A stretch of 35,115 nucleotides of DNA from Sphingobacterium sp. UBA4616. GTDB taxonomy: Bacteria > Bacteroidota > Bacteroidia > Sphingobacteriales > Sphingobacteriaceae. Below the pieces are notes generated by a model. The model made no database searches, was not told where the DNA came from, and saw only the letters and a program-made list of their open reading frames with translations. The stretch is taken from the NCBI GenBank assembly GCA_002386525.1, contig DGIS01000016.1:55817-90931 (forward strand), given 5' to 3'. Made by a program: the position numbers and the translations under genes. Positions 8,508 through 18,700 of this stretch are shown piece after piece (within the stretch, counting starts at the first letter, position 1; every line of letters begins with the position of its first letter).

Positions 8508-8515
8508 CAAAAATA
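8508..8515 (-). promoter_or_regulatory. Putative -7 element of the wbqC-like gene
   Basis: TATTTTTG on the minus strand, matching TAnnTTTG; predicted start near 8503, leader of about 25 nt. No good -33 box at the expected spacing. Confidence 0.4.
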
Positions 8516-8565
8516 ACTTAAATTAAGGATATTTGTAAAGAACAACTGGGAATTTTAGCTATAGC

Positions 8566-9432
8566 ATGAAACAAAGAGCGTTAAACGCATTAATCTATAT
8601 TATATCTCTTCTCCCCTATTGGTTTCTATATTTGATCTCCGATGGGCTTTATTACATACTTTATTATATCATAGAATATAGAAAGAATATTGTATTTCAG
8701 AATTTAAAAAATGCTTTTCCTGAAAAAACGGATAAAGAGCGACTTGTTATTGCTAAAAAGTTTTACCGTTTTTTTCCGGACCTCATTGTCGAGTCGATCA
8801 AATTGAAAACAATTACCGCTGAGGAAGTGAAGAAAAGAATGATGTTGGAAAATGAGGAGGAATTGACAAGACACCTTGAGGCCGGCAAGAATGTCATTGG
8901 GGTAACATCGCATTATGCCAACTGGGAGCTCGGTATACATCGTTTGAGTTTAATCACAAACTTTCCAACGTTGATTGTATACAAACCACTCAATAACAAA
9001 GATATTGACACGGTTTACAATGGCATGCGGGGCCGGTTTGGTGCCGAAATGGTACCTATGAAACAGATACTCCGTCATATCGTAAAATTAAAGGGCCAAC
9101 CCAATGTTAGCATACTGGTCGCCGATCAAACCCCTTTATATTCGGATTCCGATTACTTTATTAATTGGCTAAATCAAGAGACATTGGTCTATACCGGAGC
9201 CGAAAGGCTTTCTCGAATTAGTAAAGCGCCGGTCGTTTATTGTTCAATCAACAGAAAACCTAAAAGAGGTCATTATTCCTGTAAATTTTTCACTTTACTC
9301 GAAGAGCCAAGCGGCTTTGGAGAACATGAGATAACCAATTTACATAATCAGCTCGCTGAGCAGCTTATCCGTGAAACCCCAGAATATTGGTTATGGTCAC
9401 ATAACCGCTGGAAAAGAAAACGTAGAAAATGA
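8566..9432 (+). CDS. Lysophospholipid/lipid A acyltransferase (LpxL/HtrB family)
   Basis: Membrane-associated acyltransferase related to the lipid A late acyltransferases, which move a fatty acyl chain from acyl-ACP to a Kdo-lipid A precursor. The H-x4-E catalytic motif is at His116-Glu121 in SHYANWELG. An N-terminal hydrophobic anchor covers about residues 8-36, and the conserved NLKNAFPEK segment follows at 46-54, as in LpxL. The 288-residue length is typical. The C-terminus PEYWLWSHNRWKRK is the family's usual ending. The stop overlaps the glycosyltransferase start by four bases (ATGA), implying translational coupling and a shared envelope function. Bacteroidota members may instead acylate ornithine lipids or similar, so the acceptor is not certain. 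Confidence 0.9.
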   Translation: MKQRALNALIYIISLLPYWFLYLISDGLYYILYYIIEYRKNIVFQNLKNAFPEKTDKERLVIAKKFYRFFPDLIVESIKLKTITAEEVKKRMMLENEEELTRHLEAGKNVIGVTSHYANWELGIHRLSLITNFPTLIVYKPLNNKDIDTVYNGMRGRFGAEMVPMKQILRHIVKLKGQPNVSILVADQTPLYSDSDYFINWLNQETLVYTGAERLSRISKAPVVYCSINRKPKRGHYSCKFFTLLEEPSGFGEHEITNLHNQLAEQLIRETPEYWLWSHNRWKRKRRK

Positions 9433-10460
9433 GTAAATTACCAAAAGTAGCTGTTGTTATCCTCAATTGGAATGGTCGATTTTTTTTAGAAAAATTTTTA
9501 CCATCTGTTTATAATAGCTCATACCCAAATGTCGAATTTGTAATTGGTGACAATGCCTCCGATGATGATTCAATTTCATTTGTGAGACAGTATTATCCTA
9601 CCATTACAATTCTCGAAAATGATCAAAACTATGGCTTTGCAGGCGGCTATAACAAGATATTGCAGCGTGTAAAAGCAGATTATTATGTGTTGCTCAATTC
9701 GGATGTTGAAGTGAGTCAAAATTGGATCGAACCCGTCATAGAATACTTGGAAAGGAACCCTTCTTTCGCAGCTGCACAGCCTAAAATACGCTCATTCCAT
9801 GATAAGCAGAAGTTTGAACATGCTGGAGCAGCTGGGGGATATTTGGATTACTTTGGATTTCCTTTCTGCAGAGGAAGGATTCTACATGAAGTAGAAGAAG
9901 ACGAAGGACAGTACGAGGAGGAATCAGAGATCTTTTGGGCCTCTGGAGCTGCACTTTTTATCCGTTCGGAAGCCTGGAAGGAGGCGGAGGGTCTTGATGA
10001 AGATTTCTTTGCGCATATGGAAGAAATTGACTTGTGCTGGCGATTGAAAAAGATGGGCTATGGAATTGGCTATTGCCCCAAATCTATCGTTTACCACGTT
10101 GGAGGCGGAACGCTCAACGCTAGCAATCCCAAAAAAACCTATCTTAATTTTAGGAATAATATGGTTATGCTGCAAAAGAACCTGCCCATAGGCAAAGCGA
10201 TATTTATTATTTTCATTCGACTATGGTTTGATTTTGCTGCGCTTGCCAAATTCCTTATCGATCGAAAACCCAAAGATGCCTGGGCAATCAGCCGTGCGCA
10301 TCAGTATTTCTTCTTAAACATTTTTAAAAATGCTAAAAAACGTAAAAAATACAACCACAGGGGAAATACAAAAGGACAGTACAAGAAGTCAATCATTGTG
10401 GATTTCTACACGAATAGCAAACATAAATTTTCTCAGCTAAATCCAAGTGATTTCAAATAG
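9429..10460 (+). CDS. Glycosyltransferase family 2 protein
   Basis: GT-A fold inverting glycosyltransferase. VVILNWNGR is at residues 9-17, the nucleotide-binding DNASDDDS at 41-48, the metal-binding region LNSDVEV at 89-95, and a putative catalytic base in HMEEIDLCWRL at about 196-206. These match the rhamnosyl/WcaA-like GT2 group. The hydrophobic stretch AIFIIFIRLWFDFAALAKFL near residue 260 may be a membrane-contact helix. The C-terminal tail is lysine-rich. The ATGA overlap with the preceding acyltransferase suggests co-translation. It probably adds a sugar to a lipid-linked envelope glycan; donor and acceptor are unknown. A small hairpin terminator follows. Confidence 0.93.
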   Translation: MSKLPKVAVVILNWNGRFFLEKFLPSVYNSSYPNVEFVIGDNASDDDSISFVRQYYPTITILENDQNYGFAGGYNKILQRVKADYYVLLNSDVEVSQNWIEPVIEYLERNPSFAAAQPKIRSFHDKQKFEHAGAAGGYLDYFGFPFCRGRILHEVEEDEGQYEEESEIFWASGAALFIRSEAWKEAEGLDEDFFAHMEEIDLCWRLKKMGYGIGYCPKSIVYHVGGGTLNASNPKKTYLNFRNNMVMLQKNLPIGKAIFIIFIRLWFDFAALAKFLIDRKPKDAWAISRAHQYFFLNIFKNAKKRKKYNHRGNTKGQYKKSIIVDFYTNSKHKFSQLNPSDFK

Positions 10461-10481
10461 CATCTTATTTTCACAAAATAC

Positions 10482-10503
10482 AAAATGCAGAAAAACGCAT
10501 TTT
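10482..10503 (+). terminator. Probable rho-independent terminator after the glycosyltransferase
   Basis: AAAATGC (10482-10488), 8-nt loop, GCATTTT (10497-10503). The stem is short and the T run brief, so it is moderate in strength. Confidence 0.55.
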
Positions 10504-10567
10504 AAAAATAAAGTAGTCATTACAACAAGATTCTTTATTTATTTTATTTAAACGTACTTTTTATTTG

Positions 10568-12604
<2,037 letters not shown>

Positions 12605-12640
12605 GTTTTTTAATTAAATTAATATAAACACAAAGACAAG

Positions 12641-13519
12641 ATGAACGAGCTTCACGGCGCAGGAGTAGCATTAGTCACTCCTTTTAACTCAGATGAATCT
12701 GTTGATTTCGAAGCATTGGGTCAGCTTATTGACTTGCAGATCAACGAAGGTATGGACTATTTGGTTTCTTTAGGTACAACTGGAGAAGTTGCCACATTGA
12801 CCAATGATGAACGAAAGCGCATCTGGGATTTTACTGTCAAGCGCGTGAACGGTAGATTACCTTTGGTTGCTGGTATCGGTGGAAACAATACTGCTGAGAT
12901 TGTGGAGCAAATTAAAAATTTTGATTCAACTGGATTTTGTGCAATCCTATCCGTTTCTCCATATTACAACAAACCGACTCAAGAGGGAATTTATCAACAT
13001 TATAAAGCTGTTGCAGCGGCATCTCCCCTGCCTATTATTTTATACAATGTACCTGGACGTACGGGGAGCAATATCTCTGCAAAGACAACATTACGATTAG
13101 CGAATGATTTTTCAAATATCGTTGCTATCAAAGAAGCTTCGGGTAACTTTGCTCAGTTCAGTGAAATCTTACGGGATAAACCAAAAGATTTTCTACTGAT
13201 TTCTGGTGATGATCCTGTTACGTTGCCGATGATGGCTCTTGGTGCTGCCGGCATCATTTCAGTAATCGGAAATGCTTTACCGAAAAAAGTAGCAACCTTA
13301 ACAAAACTGTGTGCCGAGGGGAATTATATCGACGCTAGATCGATACATCAAGAACTATTGGAGATTACCGAACTATGTTTTATTGAAGGAAATCCCGCTG
13401 GCGTAAAATATATACTTCAGGAATTGGGTATTGGAAAAGATATATTACGGCTTCCCTTAGTGAGTATAAGCACAAATACACGGGCTACGATAAAAGAAGA
13501 ATTAAAAAAAATAAAGTAA
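12641..13519 (+). CDS. dapA: 4-hydroxy-tetrahydrodipicolinate synthase
   Basis: TIM-barrel class I aldolase that condenses pyruvate with aspartate semialdehyde, the entry to the diaminopimelate/lysine pathway. The Schiff-base lysine is Lys164 in VAIKEASGN, with Tyr135 and Arg140 in ILYNVPGRTG and the GTTGE pyruvate-binding loop at 45-49. Length of 292 is standard. It supplies meso-DAP for peptidoglycan, the substrate line that the MurF-Alr enzyme encoded 10 kb away completes. No Shine-Dalgarno; a strong terminator lies 24 bp after the stop. Confidence 0.97.
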   Translation: MNELHGAGVALVTPFNSDESVDFEALGQLIDLQINEGMDYLVSLGTTGEVATLTNDERKRIWDFTVKRVNGRLPLVAGIGGNNTAEIVEQIKNFDSTGFCAILSVSPYYNKPTQEGIYQHYKAVAAASPLPIILYNVPGRTGSNISAKTTLRLANDFSNIVAIKEASGNFAQFSEILRDKPKDFLLISGDDPVTLPMMALGAAGIISVIGNALPKKVATLTKLCAEGNYIDARSIHQELLEITELCFIEGNPAGVKYILQELGIGKDILRLPLVSISTNTRATIKEELKKIK

Positions 13520-13543
13520 ATACCTTAGCGTGGTGCACTTAAG

Positions 13544-13578
13544 AAAAGTTTAGATCCTCAAAAGATCTAAACTTTTTT
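13544..13578 (+). terminator. Rho-independent terminator after dapA
   Basis: A 13-bp perfect stem, 13544-13556 with 13564-13576 (core GTTTAGATC/GATCTAAAC), 7-nt loop, ending in a T run. It isolates ligA-dapA from the ribosomal protein operon. Confidence 0.92.
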
Positions 13579-13588
13579 GTTTTAATGC

Positions 13589-13620
13589 TTTGCAACATAA
13601 CAATATAATACCTACATTTG
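13589..13620 (+). promoter_or_regulatory. Promoter of the rpsF-rpsR-rplI operon
   Basis: TTTG at 13589-13592, 20-bp spacer, TACATTTG at 13613-13620. A full consensus Bacteroidota promoter. Predicted start near 13625, giving a leader of about 42 nt that holds the small hairpin at 13626-13637. Confidence 0.72.
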
Positions 13621-13625
13621 CACTT

Positions 13626-13637
13626 CCACAAAAGTGG
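13626..13637 (+). other. Small leader hairpin before rpsF
   Basis: CCAC, loop AAAA, GTGG, directly at the predicted 5' end of the mRNA and followed by GTTTTT. It could be a 5'-stabilising stem or part of an S6:S18 autoregulatory site, which is known in other phyla; I cannot match the known motif here. Confidence 0.3.
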
Positions 13638-13666
13638 GTTTTTAAACAACAAAATTAATTAACACA

Positions 13667-14035
13667 ATGCAACAGTACGAATCTGTAATCGTTCTTACCC
13701 CGTTGCTTTCTGATGATGCTGCGAAAGAAGTAATCGCAAAATTCAAAAACATCTTAACAGAAGGCGGAGCCGAGATTGTCGCTGAAGACAATTGGGGTTT
13801 GAAAAAATTAGCGTATCCAATCCAGAAAAAAACTACTGGATTTTATCACTTAACTGAATTCAAGGCTCCAGGTGAATTAATCAATAAATTAGAGGTTGAA
13901 TACAAACGTGATGAGCGCATTATGCGTTTCTTGACTGTAAGTTTAGACAAACATGCTAAAGCTTACAACGAGAAAAAACGTAGCGGTGCATTCAACAAAA
14001 AAGCTGAAACTAAAACTGAGGAGGGCGCAAACTAA
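13667..14035 (+). CDS. rpsF: 30S ribosomal protein S6
   Basis: bS6, which forms a heterodimer with bS18 on the platform of the 30S subunit. The core is typical: YESVIVLTPLLSDDAAKEVI at the N-terminus, NWGLKKLAYPIQKK in the middle and YKRDERIMRFLTV near the end of the fold. The 122-residue length includes a lysine-rich, probably disordered tail (about 100-122), common in Bacteroidota. First gene of rpsF-rpsR-rplI; its stop TAA overlaps the rpsR start ATG by one base. Its own start has no Shine-Dalgarno, in contrast with rpsR and rplI. Confidence 0.97.
   Translation: MQQYESVIVLTPLLSDDAAKEVIAKFKNILTEGGAEIVAEDNWGLKKLAYPIQKKTTGFYHLTEFKAPGELINKLEVEYKRDERIMRFLTVSLDKHAKAYNEKKRSGAFNKKAETKTEEGAN
14019..14024 (+). 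promoter_or_regulatory. Perfect Shine-Dalgarno of rpsR
   Basis: AGGAGG, fully complementary to a CCUCCU anti-Shine-Dalgarno, 10 nt before the ATG at 14035, inside the end of rpsF. Unusual in this window, where almost all other starts lack one. Confidence 0.75.
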
Positions 14036-14298
14036 TGGCTAACGAAAATATCCAATACGTAACTGCTCCTAAAGTAGAGGACAACCGTAAAAAATACTGT
14101 CGTTTCAAAAAGAATGGTATCAAATATATCGATTATAAAGATGCTAACTTCTTGATGAAATTTGTAAATGATCAAGGTAAAATCTTACCTCGTCGTTTAA
14201 CTGGTACATCTTTGAAATTTCAACGTAAAGTAGCTCAAGCTGTTAAACGTGCTCGTCACATCGGCTTGTTACCTTACTTAGCTGATGCAATTAAATAA
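14035..14298 (+). CDS. rpsR: 30S ribosomal protein S18
   Basis: bS18, partner of bS6 on the 30S platform. The conserved core KKYCRFKKNGIKYIDYKD and the basic RNA-binding KILPRRLTGTSLKFQRKV are present, followed by KRARHIGLLPY. Length of 87 is normal. The start overlaps the rpsF stop by one base and is preceded by a perfect AGGAGG. In the Flavobacterium ribosome bS18 is one of the proteins that hides the 16S 3' end, so a strong Shine-Dalgarno on its own gene suggests autogenous control. Confidence 0.97.
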   Translation: MANENIQYVTAPKVEDNRKKYCRFKKNGIKYIDYKDANFLMKFVNDQGKILPRRLTGTSLKFQRKVAQAVKRARHIGLLPYLADAIK

Positions 14299-14303
14299 GG
14301 AGG
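14297..14303 (+). promoter_or_regulatory. Perfect Shine-Dalgarno of rplI
   Basis: AAGGAGG, 10 nt before the ATG at 14314, overlapping the rpsR stop (TAA at 14296-14298). The second strong ribosome-binding site of this operon. Confidence 0.75.
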
Positions 14304-14313
14304 ACGATAGAAA

Positions 14314-14757
14314 ATGGAAGTAATTTTAAAACAAGATATCAAAGGCTTAGGTGAGCAAAATGATATCGTTAATGTAAAACCAGGTTTCGGTCGTAACTAC
14401 TTAATCCCTCAAGGATTTGCAATCCAAGCGACTGAATCTGCAAAAAAAGTTTTAGCTGAGAACATTAAACAAGCTCAGTTCAAACAAGACAAAATTAAAA
14501 AAGACGCAACTGAATTAGCTGGTAAATTAGAAGCTATCAAACTTTCAATTGGTGCGAAAGCAGGTGAATCTGGTAAAATCTTTGGTAAAGTAAATAGTAT
14601 TCAGATTGCTGATGCATTGAAAGCAAAAGGTTTTGACGTTGATCGTCGTCGTATCACTTTCGAAGTAGAACCTAAAGAAGTAGGTGAATACATCGCTAAC
14701 TTAAACTTACACAAAGAAGTAAAAGTTCAAGTTCCTTTCGAAGTTATTGCTGAGTAA
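14314..14757 (+). CDS. rplI: 50S ribosomal protein L9
   Basis: bL9, with the N-terminal 23S-binding domain (MEVILKQDIKGLGEQNDIV, then VKPGFGRNYLIPQGFA, the family signature), a long connecting helix (about 40-75) and a C-terminal domain containing KSIGK-like SGKIFGKVNSIQIADAL. Length of 147 is standard. Last gene of the operon, followed 25 bp later by a strong terminator. It carries its own AAGGAGG site. Confidence 0.97.
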   Translation: MEVILKQDIKGLGEQNDIVNVKPGFGRNYLIPQGFAIQATESAKKVLAENIKQAQFKQDKIKKDATELAGKLEAIKLSIGAKAGESGKIFGKVNSIQIADALKAKGFDVDRRRITFEVEPKEVGEYIANLNLHKEVKVQVPFEVIAE

Positions 14758-14781
14758 TCCTATTTATTTAGTAAACAATAT

Positions 14782-14815
14782 AAAAACGGCTATCCCCTGG
14801 GATAGCCGTTTTTTT
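14782..14815 (+). terminator. Rho-independent terminator of the rpsF-rpsR-rplI operon
   Basis: Stem CGGCTATCC (14787-14795) with GGATAGCCG (14800-14808) and a 4-nt loop, extended by A5/T5 on the flanks and a T run to 14815. Confidence 0.94.
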
Positions 14816-14840
14816 GTTTCTAACCTTATGCATACCTCAA

Positions 14841-14873
14841 AAAAAAAACTCGCGTTACGGAGAGCAACGCGAG
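14841..14873 (-). terminator. Terminator-like hairpin oriented to the minus strand
   Basis: CTCGCGTT (14849-14856) and AACGCGAG (14866-14873) form an 8-bp G+C-rich stem. On the minus strand it is followed by a long T run (the A run ending at 14848 on the plus strand). It would end a transcript coming leftward through the A-rich gap, although trxA already has a terminator at 15275-15307. Confidence 0.7.
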
Positions 14874-15270
14874 GCATAATCTAGGGTATTTGAAAGGGAA
14901 AATCTTTATCTAATTCATTTTTATCTAAAAAACCACCCAAAAGGAGTAAAAAATCTAAAAAAAGTAAGTAATAACTAAAAAATCAATATTTACTCATTTT
15001 TCATATCCAAAGAAAGTGAAAATTATCCATTTTCACAAATAAAATTAATTTTTTTATAAAAAAAACAAAGAAATGAAACAAAAAGATCAAAAACCTAAAT
15101 ATAATCACAGAAAATAGATATAAATCAATATAAAAAGAATGATTAAATCAAATAAAACCAAAAAAGACATATAAAATCACTGCTTATCAAAAAAATAAAA
15201 AGGATTAAATAAAAAAAATAGCACAAAAAGCATACATTTTCAAAAAAAGAGCTAAAAAAAACACAAGACC
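14874..15270. other. A-rich gene-free stretch between rplI and trxA
   Basis: About 400 bp with no open reading frame of note, no tRNA-like fold and no Bacteroidota promoter that I could find on either strand. The plus strand is strikingly richer in A than in T, with frequent AAAA-to-AAAAAAA tracts. It is bounded on both sides by terminators. It may be a curved or nucleoid-binding spacer, or the body of a U-rich minus-strand RNA; neither is shown. Confidence 0.5.
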
Positions 15271-15274
15271 AAAA

Positions 15275-15307
15275 AAAAAGCCTGAAACAGATGTTTCAGG
15301 CCTTTTT
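15275..15307. terminator. Terminator of trxA
   Basis: GCCTGAAAC (15280-15288), loop AGAT, GTTTCAGGC (15293-15301), with an A run on the left (T run for the minus-strand trxA transcript) and T run on the right; works in both directions. Confidence 0.9.
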
Positions 15308-15322
15308 GATTTTTATAACTCG

Positions 15323-15643
15323 TTAAGCCAGTTGCTTTTCTAATTTCTCGTTCAAAACAGACTTTGGAACAGCGCCGATTTGCTTATCAACAATTTCTCC
15401 ATTTTTGAAGAATAACAAAGCAGGGATGTTACGAATTCCATAACGTACTGAAATCTCTGGATTCTCATCCACGTTCACTTTCCCTATAACCGCTTTTCCT
15501 TCATAATCCTTAGCCAATTCCTCCACTACAGGACCTACCATCCGACATGGTCCACACCATTCTGCCCAAAAATCGATTAATACTGGTTTGTCTGATTTTA
15601 AAACAACTTCTTCAAAGTTGCTATCTGTAATTTCTAATGCCAT
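15323..15643 (-). CDS. trxA: Thioredoxin
   Basis: A 106-residue cytoplasmic thioredoxin, the general protein disulphide reductase. The active site WCGPC has Cys30 and Cys33 in FWAEWCGPCRMVGP, the buried Asp is in LIDFWA, and the cis-proline loop is RNIPALLFF. No signal peptide. Thioredoxin is the likely reductant for the peroxidase at 28-546. It has a -7 element 63 bp upstream and its own terminator. dnaE lies 122 bp upstream on the same strand with no terminator between, so read-through is possible. Confidence 0.97.
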   Translation of the reverse strand: MALEITDSNFEEVVLKSDKPVLIDFWAEWCGPCRMVGPVVEELAKDYEGKAVIGKVNVDENPEISVRYGIRNIPALLFFKNGEIVDKQIGAVPKSVLNEKLEKQLA

Positions 15644-15705
15644 AATCTTTTAATTTTTATAAACCGAAGTTATATTTATATTTTTTAATTGCTAAAATCT
15701 ATAAA

Positions 15706-15713
15706 CAAAGATA
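15706..15713 (-). promoter_or_regulatory. Putative -7 element of trxA
   Basis: TATCTTTG on the minus strand matches TAnnTTTG; predicted start near 15701 and a leader of about 58 nt. No clear -33 box. Confidence 0.45.
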
Positions 15714-15765
15714 ATAACAACTATTAATGTAATTGTAATCTTAATTACACAAATTCCAATCCAAA

Positions 15766-18700
15766 CTAGTTCAATCTATAATTTATACCTTCAAACTTAT
15801 CAATGCATTCCAAAAATTCATTTGTAAGGTTTATTTTCAGACTTTTAGCTGGCATTTCGACAGATATCTCATCCTGCGGATCCCAAATTTTAAACTTCAA
15901 TTGACAACTTGGCACAACACCTTCAATCTCGTTTTGCGCAAGTATATCCTTAATTCCATCTAAAAATGCTTCGTCCAATTTAGGCAAAGGAATATTGATC
16001 GTAAAACTTTTAGCCATCTTTTCACGAAGATCAGAAAGCAATTGTACACTGCGTAGCTCAAAGCCCCAATTTCCGACTTGTCTAAAACGCTCCTGCACCA
16101 AGCCTCTTAACTGCACAAAGTATCCTTCCTGCAAATATCCTTTTAACTTCACATACTCTTCCCCAAATACAGCCATATCATAGGAATCACTATAATCTTC
16201 AATGATAAAAGAAGCAAAGGGCTTACCATTCTTAGTCAATCGATGGTTTGCAGAAGCTATAATACCCCCTATTACCAATTCCTTATTTTTGATTCGATTA
16301 AACTCAAGTAAAGTCTCTTCATCAACCTCCGCCGCCTTAACCTTATTGATCAATGCTAAGTCTGAAACCGAATTCTGGCAAAAATGCTCGATCTCAAAAC
16401 GATAGGTATCCAATGGATGACTAGTTAGATAAATACCAATTACCTCTTTCTCATATTTAAGCTTCTCAATTAACCCCCATTGTGGACATGGCGCCAACAC
16501 GGGCTCTGGCAATTCGGCTCCTCCATCAACACCAAAAAGACTTGCCTGGGCTGAACTTTCATTTTCCTTATAACGCTGTCCAAAACGTATTGCCTTTTCC
16601 ATGCCGGTTGAATTTTCATCGGAGTGGAAATATTGTGCACGATGTGTATTTTCGAAGCTATCGAATCCCCCAGCATAAGCTAAGCTCTCAAATGCCTTTT
16701 TATTGACAGCACGTAAATCAATACGCTTAGCCATATCAAAAACGGATTTATATAAACCCGATTGCCTTGTCTGAACAATAGCATCCACGGCCCCTGCTCC
16801 AACACCCTTTACAGCGCCTATTCCAAAACGAATAGCACCTCGTTCATTCACTGTAAATTTATAATAGGATTCATTCACATCAGGTCCAAGTACTTCCAAC
16901 CCCATACGCTTACATTCCTCCATAAAGAATGTTACTTGCTTGATATCATTCATATTGTTAGAAAGTACAGCCGCCATATATTCAGCAGGAAAATGTGCTT
17001 TCAAATAAGCTGTCTGATAGGCCACCCACGCATAACATGTGGAATGGGATTTATTAAATGCATAACTCGCAAAAGCTTCCCAATCGGTCCATATCTTCTC
17101 CAAGACCTTGGCATTATGTCCCTTCTCCTCGGCCTGCGAAATAAACTTAGGTTTCATCTTGTCAAGTACAGCCTTTTGCTTCTTACCCATGGCCTTCCGC
17201 AGTACATCGGCATCACCTTTCGAAAATCCAGCTAACTTTTGAGATAAAAGCATTACCTGCTCTTGATATACTGTAATACCATAGGTTTCTTTTAAATACT
17301 CCTCACAGGCATCCAAATCGTAAACAATCGGATCTATACCATGCTTACGCTTAATGAAACTGGGGATATATTCAATTGGCCCTGGACGATAGAGTGCATT
17401 CATCGCAATCAAATCGGCAAATACCGTAGGTTTAAGGTCACGCATGTACTTCTGCATCCCTGGAGATTCATACTGGAATACACCAATCGTTTCCCCACGT
17501 TGAAAGAGCTCATACGTAAGTTCATCATCGATTGGAAACCGATCTGGATCCAGTACAATACCATGACTTAATTTGACATTCTCGACGGTATCTTTAATCA
17601 ACGTCAGCGTCTTTAAACCTAAGAAGTCCATTTTTAGCAAACCAGCACTTTCCACCACGTGGTTATCAAACTGGGTTACATAAAGGTCAGAGTCTTTTGC
17701 TAAAGAAACAGGAACAAAGTTAGTAATATCGTCGGGTGTGATAATAACGCCGCAGGCATGAATACCGGTATTCCGTACAGAACCTTCCAATACCCGGGCT
17801 TGCCGGATTGTTTCAGCTTCGAGCCCAGCACCATCGGCAATAGATTTCAATCTATTGACGGCTTCAATTTCCTCTGTTCTTAGCTTCTCCTTTAAACCAG
17901 TGTCATCTAGCGTAAAAATTTTGGATAATTTAAGATTTGGAATCAGCTTAGCAATTTCATTAGCATCACCTAAAGGTAAATCAAGTACACGGGCTGTATC
18001 TTTAATGGATGATTTAGCAGCCATTGTACCGTAGGTAATAATCTGAGCAACTTGACTTGCACCATATTTATTGATTACATATTGCATGACGCGTCCACGC
18101 CCCTCGTCATCAAAATCGATATCAATATCGGGCATAGATACACGGTCGGGATTTAGGAAACGCTCAAAAAGCAAATCGTACTTAATCGGATCGATATTGG
18201 TAATACCAAGACAATAGGCCACAGCTGAACCAGCAGCAGATCCCCGTCCAGGCCCCACCGACACTCCCATCGCTCGTGCGGCTGCAATAAAATCCTGCAC
18301 AATCAAAAAGTAACCAGGATAGCCGGTTTTCTCGATAGTAGCCAACTCAAAGTCTAGCCGCTCACGAATATCATCCGTGATTTCTTCGTAACGTTTTTTA
18401 GCACCTTCATAACAGAGGTGCGCGAGGTATTTATTCTCGCCTCGTTTTCCGCCATCCTCAAGATCCGCTTCAACTTGAAACTCTTCGGGTATATCAAATT
18501 TAGGCAGGAGAACATCGCGATTTAGTTTAAAAATCTCAACTTTGTCAACTATCTCCTGAATATTCAAAATTGCTTCGGGAAGATCCTTAAACAGCGCCTT
18601 CATTTCGTCAGAAGACTTGAAATAATATTCCTGATTCGGCAAACCAAAACGGAATCCCCGGCCCCTACCTTTTGGAGTCGAAAGCTTCTCCCCGTCTTTC

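Noticed and set aside
14874..15270. A-rich stretch as a CRISPR array or tandem repeat
   Set aside because: A tracts recur, but no unit of fixed length and sequence repeats at regular spacing.
16762..17235. Plus-strand reading frame of 157 codons inside dnaE
   Set aside because: Shadow of a conserved polymerase gene with low-complexity, family-less translation.
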